Assembly: GCA_037447655.1 (NCBI GenBank)
Contig: JBBHKE010002125.1
Coordinates: forward strand, 1-62,000
DNA length: 62,000 nt
DNA from: Zygnema cylindricum
Taxonomy: Eukaryota > Streptophyta > Zygnematophyceae > Zygnematales > Zygnemataceae
Direction of reading: 5' to 3'
The translations under genes and the position numbers were made by a program. Positions 53,746 to 62,000 of this stretch are shown piece after piece (positions within the stretch are counted from its first letter, which is position 1; the number at the start of each line of letters is the position of its first letter). The notes under the pieces were generated by a model that saw only the letters and a program-made list of their open reading frames with translations, ran no database searches and had not been told where the DNA came from.

Positions 53746-56125
53746 TGTTGTTTTTGAAAAGTTAGTTTCGTGCGAGCACGGCGTTTCGTGCGTACGCGAT
53801 GTTTCGTGCGTACGCATTTACGTGATATACTGTGGAGGTTCGAAAGGATTCGCGGATTGGGGGAGTAAATGTACGAAGAAATTTAAATGTACGTGAAGGA
53901 CTAATTGAGTGGCGCGGAATGCGCAATTTAAATGGACGGCGGATCGCGAAGCGATCCGATTTGAAATTTTCGAAGTGTGAAAATGTACGCATGGCGTACG
54001 AAACAAAATGCGACAAGCGCATTTATTACAAGGGACGCGCTTGCGGTACGAAAATAATTTCGGCTGTACGAGGTTTCGACAAGTGGATTTTTATGACCAC
54101 GCGGCGCGACATCAAGGGTTGCCGATTAAGAGCGACGGACGGCGGATATAGGCCGCCGAGATTTTTATGTAGTGGTGACGCGAAATCGCGTCAATCACAC
54201 GATATTTATTTTTGGACGTTTCAGATTGTTTGACAAAATTTGAGGAGTTTCGTTGAGTGACTCAGCATGAGTCAGCATTTGATTTTGTGAGATTTTGTGT
54301 ACCTGTAAATTTTTGGAAGGTACGATTTCATTTCGGCAAGTGGTTCGCGCTATTTTTTGGATGTACTATCAAGTGGGTCGTACGTATGTGATGACGGGTT
54401 ACTACGTGGACTTATCGACAAGTGACTAAGCAAGTTGTCACTTATGACGCAGATTTGTGGATGCGTCGGTGTAATTATTTGAAACATCAATATTTTGTTT
54501 TATGCGAACTAATGATTTAGTGTTGATTAAAATAGTTATATTTTACGTGATTAATGAGGATATCGACACTTTAATTTATGTGTCGTATTTCAGACAAGTT
54601 CCTTACGATTGCTTGACTTTCAGGTGTACGCTTACGATTAGTTTTTCTTTGTAATTGGTTATTATGGTTATTTTGACACTTAGTGATTCGTTGACAGCTC
54701 ACAAGTGTATATATAGGAATGAGCTTTGTTAGGAATAATAATCAATGCTGGTTAGTAAAGTGGGGACCAAAGATGTAGTATTTTAGGGTTGTCGATTAGG
54801 TCATGCACTTTGAATGATATAATGATTATTTGATTAACTTTGATTATACTCTTGTTTATGTGTGATGCAGTGGAGGTTCGAAAGGATTCGCGGATTGGGG
54901 GAGTAAATGTACGAAGAAATTTAAATGTACGTGAAGGACTAATTGAGTGGCGCGGAATGCGCAATTTAAATGGACGCCGGATCGCGAAGCGATCCGATTT
55001 GAAATTTTCGAAGTATGAAAATGTACACATGGCTGTACGAGGTTTCGACAAGTGGATTTTTATGACCACGCGGCGCGACATCAAGGGTTGCCGATTAAGA
55101 GCGACGGACGGCGGATATAGGCCGCCGAGATTTTTATGTAGTGGTGACGCGAAATCGCGTCAATCACACGATATTTATTTTTTGGACGTTTCAGATTGTT
55201 TGACAAAATTTGAGGAGTTTCGTTGAGTGACTCAGCATGAGTCAGCATTTGATTTTTGTGAGATTTTGTGTACCTGTAAATTTTTGGAAGGTACGATTTC
55301 ATTTCGGCAAGTGGTTCGCGCTATTTTTTGGATGTACTATCAAGTGGGTCGTACGTATGTGATGACGGGTTACTACGTGGACTTATCGACAAGTGACTAA
55401 GCAAGTTGTCACTTATGACGCGGATTTGTGGATGCGTCGGTGTAATTATTTGAAACATCAATATTTTGTTTTATGCGAACTAATGATTTAGTGTTGATTA
55501 AAATAGTTATATTTTACGTGATTAATGAGGATATCGACACTTTAATTTATGTGTCGTATTTACAGACAAGTGTACGCTTACGATTGTTTGACTTTCAGGT
55601 GTACGCTTACGATTAGTTTTTTCTTTGTAATTGGTTATTATGGTTGTTTTGACACTTAGTGATTCGTTGACAGCTCACAAGTGTATATATAGGAATGAGC
55701 TTTTTTAGGAATATATCATCAATGCTGGTTAGTAAAGTGGGGACCAAAGATGTAGTGTTTTAGGGTTGTCGATTAGGTCATGCACTTTGAATGATATAAT
55801 GAGTAATATGTTTATTGATATACTTTTCTTTATTAAATGTTTATGTGAGATTGCACTCTTTTGTTATTATTTATTTATGTTATTTTATATATGTTTGATA
55901 TGCATTGTTTATGCATTTGTCCTAGGGTTTGTTTATGTCGATTATTCCATCAAACCTTAGATGTTGTCATAGGGTTTATTTATGTTGATTATTCCATGAA
56001 ACCCTAAATGTTGTTGTATGTCAAATGGAGGATGCATTTCAAATGATTGTTCGTCGACCTATTTTTGCTTAGCTTTTTGCATGATAGTTTGGGTGGCTTC
56101 TGCGGTCTATTTTAGACCAAAGAAC
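53746..56125 (+). repeat. Family C repeat (copy C1), internally duplicated
   Basis: Starts TGTTGTTTTTGAAAAG. Unit one (53832-54869) is followed at once by unit two (54870 to about 55801), both beginning GTGGAGGTTCGAAAGG. Unit two has lost about 70 bp after ATGTACACATGGC. TATA-like TATATATA occurs at 54708-54715 and 55684-55691. After 55801 the leader region continues to GACCAAAGAACAAC, matching 20434-20729 in reverse. Open frames here are incidental. Confidence 0.8.
53940..54193. other. Cluster of three inverted repeats in family C
   Basis: CGGATCGC-GAA-GCGATCCG (53940-53958), CGGCGG/CCGCCG (54140-54158) and TGACGCG-AAAT-CGCGTCA (54176-54193). The three are kept in copy C3 and, apart from single-base changes in the first, in unit two of C1. 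Confidence 0.75.
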
Positions 56126-56289
56126 AACACTATTGTGACAAAAAAGGACAGATATAGGTGTTGTCCACAATATAGAAAGGCGTGTGAGGCATGATCATTT
56201 CATCCAAGATGGGACAATGGAAGCCTAAGCAATCGACCTCCAAAAAAAACCTATGTTTACAACAGAAAACAAAGAGGTGATTGCTATGG

Positions 56290-57360
56290 TGGTTCCAATT
56301 GGATTTTTTTGCACTTTTTCTTGCAATGGAAGGAGAAAAAGGCTACGGTTGGATCATAAACACAAAGGCTTCTGCCCATGTGTACTAGAATCCATTCTTC
56401 TCCCACAACCATAGGAGCACTCCACCAATGCACGTCTACGACGCATGTGGATAGTGCATGGCGTACAATGTCAAAAGGCAAGTCACTTTCATGATAGATA
56501 AAAATGGTAAACCACAAGTGAGAACTTTGCATGATGTCCTGTATATTCCAAACTTTTAAAAGAATTTGTTTTATACAACTTTAGCTGAAAAGAAGGGTTT
56601 TCAAGTTCTTCTCGAAAATGGTAGGTTGAAGGCAAATGGTGCCTGAATGATTAAGAAAGACATTAAGTGAGAGTGCAAGATCCATGTTACCGGAAAAATT
56701 AGTTGAACTGAAATCTTGGGCTGGACACAAAACTCTGCAGTTTACATAAAAAATAGAATGGAATCTAGAGTTGTAAAGGATAAGACATCTTAAGAACAAC
56801 GGACAGGAATTAAACCATTTGTTAGTCAATTTAAGTTATGTGGGAGTTAAGTATTTATTCTACATGATACAAAAACCAAATAGGAAATGGAACGTAAAGG
56901 TTTGCAAGGAATATTACTAGGCTATCATGATATTTCAGAATGATATTGTGTATATGTTCCGAAAAAGAACAAGGTGACTACAGCTAGGAACATCTTTATT
57001 AAAGATGAACAAAAAAAAGTAGATGTTTTTCGAGTGACAGTTCACCAAAAGATAGAAAATGCCACGTGTAATGCTTGATCAAAGGAATGTTGTAGAAATT
57101 GCTGGAAATCAACCAGTTAGCCAACTACAACAACATTCCAGACCAACTCTATAAATGGTCTCGGAGAGGTTTTACAGTGTGGTGTGATAAGGTAGTATTG
57201 CATTTGATTTTGACCTAAGTCGCCAACTTAAAAATGAAATATATGGACATTCAGTTACACTTTGTTAAAGAGGAAGTGATGGGAAGAGCTATCAAATTGT
57301 GTTATTTGCTTGTTGAAAAGATGGTGGCGATATATTGACCAAGCACTACCACCTGGAATA
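56290..57360 (+). pseudogene. Ruined copia pol fragments
   Basis: Three scraps in copia order. GWIINTKASAHVY (near 56350-56395) is a protease active-site region with DSGA changed to NTKA, followed by GKPQVRTLHDVLYIPNF and TLAEKKGFQVLLENGRLKANG (56490-56645). KGLQGILLGYHDISE and CVYVPKKNKVTTARNIFIKD (56900-57010) is the integrase/RT linker. MDIQLHFVKEEVMGRAIKL with LVEKMVA (57245-57335) is the end of RNase H. RT itself is gone. It lies just downstream of the family C leader and may be that family's internal region. Confidence 0.75.
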
Positions 57361-59357
57361 TTAAACTACTGCAGAAAAGCTTGTGGGTTAAGTGACGAAC
57401 AGATCCTTAAGCTTTACGGGATTCTTGCTTTTGGAAAGCTTTAATCTCCCTAATAGACGATCTTGTGAGAGAGGGGAACTATAAGAGTGTAACACTAAGC
57501 GTTTAGAAGCATATGGGAATAGAAGAATCTCTTGTTGGTTTAGAGACAAGGTAGTCTCGTTCTTAGTTTAGCGACGAGGGAGTCTCCTCGTTACGTCTCC
57601 CGTTAATAGAGTGAGGGTGGAAAAAAACTTTGAAGAAAGTACGTCTGAAGTCAAATAAGCATTATTCCAACCAAATTTGAATCATGATACGACACCGCGT
57701 GGAAAGATCTATTTAAATCAAACGGGAGATCAAATGGCTTTTGAAACAACCAAACAAGGGAACGGTCGTACACAGACATAAACTACATGCCACCAGATAT
57801 GGATATTGAAAGAACAAGAACTGCCTTTGAATTCTAATGGTGACCACATTGACCGTAAATTCTTGAAGTGTATATGGTTTTATGTCGGTCGGTGAAATTG
57901 ATGAAAAAAAACTTTGTCCGCTTGTTTACCAATTGATTAATGTGAAATTTAGATTTCTTAGAATTTGGTAATAATGAGGTGTGTCCGTACCATGTTTTAT
58001 GTTACGCACTACATAGTTAAACTTCACGTACATAGATACCAGGCTCTACGTGATATGATTGGTTCATAGGTAGTTTTACTCTGAATGAGTATAGTTTAGA
58101 AATAAGTGTACTTTTTTAAGATGTCTTGGTAATGACATTTTTCCAAGATAGGTGATTTTTAGTATCTTCAACCTCTAATATCATTTGTTGTGGAGGATCA
58201 ATTTGCATAAAACATTGGAGTGTAATTGCATAGGATATACTCTACACATCTCTGTATTTTGAGGTGTTTCTGTTTTAGTCATTGCATTTACTAGTGCATG
58301 AAAGTTGGTGTTCTTTAGATGTTTTATAAGTGCTTTTGCACTAATTGCTTCAACCTCTACTGTTGTAGCGGTCATTGCAAAAAAACATTAAATATGGTTT
58401 AGAGGAGAACAGACGATATTATTCCACGTCATACTATATGGTTAGGGGAAGGGGTGAGGGGAAGCACCTTTATTACTCGAAATATGACTATGAGGGAGAA
58501 GGGAGATTGTAGGGTTGGGGATAGAGTTGTGGTTTTAACACATCCACAATAACTAAAGTGTTGGGGTTGGTCCCCTTCTCCCCCTCTCTCTTGCCCTCCC
58601 TCTCCCTCCCTTTTTCACCCGCCCCTTTCCCCTCCCTCTACCCCTCTCTCTCCCTCTCGCCTTCCACCACTATCCTCGCATTATTATCAAATGTAAATCT
58701 TTTGGAAGAGTTTAAAATTGGGCATATGCTTTTCTACGAAGAATTATCCACATATAGGAGATAGTCATAATTTAATGCACAACAAAAATAGCAAATTCAA
58801 AAGAAAATAATGCCAACAATTTGTTGCCATAAAGTACCATTTTTGAGGAAACTCTAACCCATTTTAGAAAAGCTATTTGGGTCAGTGTTGAAGTTAGTCT
58901 TACATGGATATAACGTTCTTCAGTTGACATATGGACGACGGAAGGCTTCCACTCAATTGGTTGTTATATAAGTTTATGTATTCCCATCCATCTGTTAATC
59001 CACGCTTCTACATACCTTCCAATTTTTTGGAACAGAATATAATAATGTAAAAAAAACGGTACAAACTGTTGTTAATTGCATTTGTAGGGCTCTTATCATC
59101 ACACTTGTTAACATGTATGACTGTAAGTTATGATGAATTTTCAATTGTATTCAAATTTAATTTTATAAAAAACGAGCTAATGTAATATGCTTCATCTTTG
59201 CAAACCCAAGTACAAAATGAAGTTTGGTAAAGACAACTTTCTTTTACAAAATGAGGTTTAAATTGTTTAAGGTTTCTTCTCAAAACAACACCCAATTACC
59301 ACCCAGCAAGAGCCTTTTAACTCCGCTCCCCCAAACACCCCGTGTACCCCTCCCCCC
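57361..59357. other. No gene recognised
   Basis: AT-rich sequence without conserved frames. It contains a pyrimidine-rich tract (58565-58670, CCCTCTCTC-like) and a short purine counterpart near 58440-58475. It ends in a C run beside the assembly gap. Confidence 0.5.
58565..58670. repeat. CT-rich low-complexity tract
   Basis: About 105 bases, almost pure C and T, with repeated CCCTCTCTC and CCCTCCCT units. Confidence 0.85.
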
Positions 59358-59367
59358 NNNNNNNNNN
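59358..59367. other. Assembly gap (10 N)
   Basis: Ten undetermined bases after a run of C. The true gap length is unknown, so continuity of the flanking retroelement cannot be assumed. Confidence 0.95.
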
Positions 59368-59598
59368 GAGGATAAACGGCCTACCTTTACAGTGCCCATA
59401 CAGATCCCGTTCCTTTCCAAATCTAGAGCGTTTAGGTGCATGATACGAAAAGAAGCTCCACCAAGCAGACTAGGTGAAAAAGGTTTTTAACCTAACAGGA
59501 AAGCCTATGTAGGATCTTTTATAGCGTCGTTTATTACTAGGGGCTGGGTGCCAAGAGCGTCTAATGTTTGCGTAGTTTAGTAACTAATCTGGTGGCAA

Positions 59599-60420
59599 TT
59601 AATAGCTACGGCGTGCGGTGTCAAGTGATCGGGTGACCCAAGCGAGGTTCACCTGATTGAACCACTTGTACCCAGCCGAGGCTCTTCGATTAAATGGAAG
59701 TAGTGCATCCTGAATGGAAAGGTTAGGTGGTCGGACAGCGATGTTAGCTTCTCGGAGCCGACCCATGTTCACCAAGTTAGTCCACTTGGAGCGAACCCAG
59801 TGGGCTAGTGAACTGTGGCGTGCGGCATCGATAATTAACGGTGGTCTAATCAATGATTTGATGCGTTTGTAATCTGCGAGAACCGTGGGTCGGGGATCAT
59901 TATTTGCTGCGATATTTTCTAGGATGTATCCGAAAGGACAATCCAATTTTTGGAAAAAGTGGATCAGACGAACCACCTCGAAGAAAAGCATAGTACGTGG
60001 ATTTGCGAGATCTAAACCTTTCCTTGCCCTAGACATACCCGTGACATTTCCATCCGGCAAATAGGAGATCAATTGGTTCCAATTCCATTAAATAATGATT
60101 TCCTGTTAGCCCGATATCGTGTGGCAAAGCCGAATGCATATCGTGAAACGCAGACTGGGGTAAGAGATGAGGATATTGTTCGTGCAAGACTTGATAGTGG
60201 TACAACTGAGCGCGTCTCGCCAAAGGGTCAATATCTATGGAATAATATTGCTTTATTAAAAGACCTTTCCGAAGGCAAGAGAGAAGTGAAGTCCCTATTC
60301 CTGCAAAAAGGTCCAAGATATCAAGACCGTTTTGGTGAGGTTGTAAACTGATTGGTGTCCATTTAATCGGCAAGAACCCAGGTTGTAAATTGATTGGTGT
60401 CCATTTAATGGGCAAGAACC
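59599..60420 (-). pseudogene. Cytosine-5 DNA methyltransferase domain, one frameshift
   Basis: Family: enzymes that transfer a methyl group from S-adenosylmethionine to C5 of cytosine in DNA. First frame (60415-60029): motif I DILDLFAGIGTSLLS (near 60310), YSIDIDPLARR (motif II-like), then IDLLFAGWKCHGY (near 60050), motif IV with the catalytic Cys but Lys where Pro is usual. A one-base shift near 60040 moves the reading to the second frame (60072-59599): GLDLANPRTMLFFEVVRLI, motif VI-like GYILENIAANND (near 59915), and DAARHSSLAHWVRSKWTNLV (near 59810), the motif VIII-like region. The frame ends at 59599. A 14-residue duplication (PIKWTPI twice) precedes motif I. An upstream stop near 60475 also breaks it. 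Confidence 0.75.
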
Positions 60421-61583
60421 CAGAAGGATCTATTGTAATGGAAGGTGGATCTCGAATACTAGATAAAGGGATTGGTATATTAAATTAATATAGTCGGTCA
60501 AAATCTGAAGAGTCAATGGTAAATCCGAGTGTACTAAATAATTCTAGTAAACCCGGGGAATCTAATGAGATTTCATCCGCTGTTACAGATTCAAGGATGT
60601 CTGCACCTATGCCAAATGCGGCATAGGCTGGAAAGATCAGCGTCGAAGGGGCTGTAGTACGCATGGGTTGCCGAGCCGAGATAAGGGATAAGCAAATTTT
60701 TCGTTCCAGAAAGTTGTTCGGTCTCTAAGAAAATGTTTGATCGTGTATATCAACCCCCCCCCCCCTACGCGAAAAATCACGTCTTGGCGGACAAGGCATT
60801 CATAAACACAACATTTGGTGACCAAGGCGTGGGCATATATTTTTGCGAAATTTGTCTTTGACTGACACTGAAACTGAAAATAGATTGGTTCTTTTGTAAT
60901 TCCAAGGATCGATTCTGTGGTGCCTGCACAAGGTCAAAAGACGTGTGAATGTAGGTTGTAATTTCTCGGGTGTAAGACCTATTTTGAATGCAAAATCTGA
61001 CCTAAGGATAATCGGTTTAGTGCGGGTGTCCATGAGAGGTAATGCCAGAGCAAACCCATTAACTGTGAATACCCCTAGTTTGTTATCCAAAAAACTTATA
61101 TGCAATGTGAGACTGGCGCGCTCTTCAACAGTGATTGCTTGAAGAGAGAGTGGGTTTCGATTGTTCTGTAGAGCCTGCAATGAGTGTGCAGATTGAGTTA
61201 GATCCACGGATTTGGTGTCGTGCACCAAATCGGGAAGCATGGTAGACAGTATTGATAACCGTTCTTTGACCCTATAGGTGTCTTGGATGCTTTTCTCTAG
61301 GATGGTTAGTGCCTCAGCTGTAATGCAGGAGGCTGTTTCTAGAATAGGTGAAAGAGGTTCCTTCGCGAATGATAATGGAATACGCCTGTTAATAGATTTG
61401 GACTCGCGGCTATGATCGGGAGATCCTTTAAACTGAGCTGCCCGTTGTTGGACGGTGGACTCCCGAAGAGATCACCCAGCGAAAGTGGGCATATGGACCA
61501 CAGTTTGAGCCATTCCAGCTAATTGCCGTTTGACTTACGCCATAAGCGCGGCAAATTGCTCCTTCATCATGGCCGCCGGTAGC
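60421..61583 (-). pseudogene. Protease-like region and linker of the methyltransferase retroelement
   Basis: The frame at 61240-60800 contains FTVNGFALALPLMDTRTKPI followed by ILRSDFAFKIGLTPEKL. This resembles a retropepsin around its active site and the ILG-type strand, but with TRT where GA(S/D) is normal. Below 60800, another frame reads LIFPAYAAFGIGADILESVT and leads, with one stop, into the methyltransferase. A 13-base C run (near 60748-60762) lies between them and probably marks a frame slip. Assignment as protease is tentative. Confidence 0.45.
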
Positions 61584-61994
61584 CTACATCTCGGCTTTCT
61601 CTTGGTCTCTCCTAGTGATTCTTGGAGGGTTATCTTTCTCTACCCCCTTGAGTGGAGTGACCAATTTTGACGAGCGAACAAGTATACCGCCGTTTTTGAT
61701 CTGATTTTGATAACTAAAATCGGGATTCTTAATGTGACATCGGTGTAAAAAATGACATGTTTGGTTACAATGAGTACACGTGGTGGTCTTATCCGGATAG
61801 CTCCGTGCGTCGTGACCAGTGTTACCACACCGGAAGCATACACGACCACCAAGGTTTGTTGGCAATGTTCCCATGGCTGGAGTCCTTAGGGGTCTCGGAT
61901 TGGGCCATAGGTTGCATAGATTAGGATTAGTATTCCGGGTTGCATTAGGAGAGGACTTAGGTCGCTCGTGGGCGTCCCACCTGCTGGTCTGCAT
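61584..61994 (-). CDS. Gag-like nucleic-acid-binding region with two zinc knuckles
   Basis: A frame with start MQTSRWDAHERPKSSPN holds two CCHC-type knuckles: CFRCGNTGHDARSY, where the last Cys is Tyr (probably damaged), and CTHCNQTCHFLHRC. A basic linker and stop at 61584 follow. Such paired knuckles are typical of retroelement Gag and bind the packaged RNA. The real start may lie beyond the window edge; 61994 is only the first ATG inside it. Confidence 0.65.
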   Translation of the reverse strand: MQTSRWDAHERPKSSPNATRNTNPNLCNLWPNPRPLRTPAMGTLPTNLGGRVCFRCGNTGHDARSYPDKTTTCTHCNQTCHFLHRCHIKNPDFSYQNQIKNGGILVRSSKLVTPLKGVEKDNPPRITRRDQEKAEM

Positions 61995-62000
61995 TTCATA

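Larger units (their letters stand above)
59368..62000 (-). mobile_element. Retroelement fragment carrying a DNA methyltransferase
   Basis: On the minus strand the order is Gag zinc knuckles (61994-61584), a retropepsin-like region (61240-60800), a linker (60800-60420) and a cytosine-5 methyltransferase (60415-59599). A weakly coding tail (QTLDALGTQ, then FRIMHLNALDLERNGI) runs toward the gap at 59367. No LTR, RT or integrase is inside the window: the right end runs off the edge and the left end meets the gap. The order is what one expects of an LTR retrotransposon with a captured methyltransferase. Confidence 0.7.

Noticed and set aside
58558-58764. A 68-codon frame over the CT-rich tract
   Set aside because: Low-complexity translation product only.
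60073-60351. A 92-codon plus-strand frame opposite the methyltransferase that looks protein-like (for example LARYRVAKPNAYRETQTG)
   Set aside because: It is the complementary strand of the methyltransferase coding sequence, has no recognised domain, and the minus-strand motifs explain the region better.

Overview
This is eukaryotic DNA, most likely from a streptophyte green plant (a charophyte alga or an early-diverging land plant; the species cannot be named from the window). The evidence is the retroelement fauna: Ty1/copia elements whose primer-binding site matches the anticodon stem-loop of a plant-type initiator tRNA-Met, chromodomain Ty3/gypsy elements, and a retroelement-like coding block that carries a cytosine-5 DNA methyltransferase. 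I found no convincing host gene. One unrecognised reading frame (35263-36090) could be one. Nearly everything else is retrotransposon, much of it nested inside older copies.

Layout. 1-1402: the end of a minus-strand copia element (gag start, primer site, LTR) running off the left edge. 1403-10790: an old plus-strand chromovirus (gypsy 1), split at 4102/8276 by a gag-only copia derivative (element B, 4103-8270, target duplication CCCCT); it also has an accessory reading frame after pol. 10791-11215: a copia gag scrap. 11216-17661: defective copia A1. 17662-20433: minus-strand chromovirus gypsy 2 with the same accessory frame. 20434-20729 plus 27081-28175: one repeat of family C, split by copia A2 (20730-27080, target duplication ATAAA). 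29033-30785: a decayed LINE. 30786-35063: a second gag-only copia derivative (E). 35263-37456: an unknown gene-like frame with 60-bp repeats and a 246-bp direct duplication. 37457-48694: a third gypsy element (gypsy 3) whose integrase ends in a PHD-finger-like motif; it is split by repeat G (38600-39681) and by the intact, very young copia A3 (40453-46885, target duplication ATGGC, LTRs differing by one base). 48695-53745: LTR relics and a small TRIM-like element. 53746-57360: family C again, tandemly duplicated, with a ruined copia. 57361-59357: nothing coding recognised. 59368-62000: a minus-strand block with Gag zinc knuckles, a protease-like region and a cytosine methyltransferase.

How the parts relate. 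A3 is the only element here with a complete gag-pol and all catalytic motifs. A1 and A2 share inactivating changes. B and E kept LTRs, primer site, gag and polypurine tract but lost protease, integrase and reverse transcriptase, so they would need enzymes supplied by an A3-like partner. All the copia LTRs examined carry a tRNA-like A-box/B-box module antisense to the element, and in all of them the primer site lies inside the gag reading frame.
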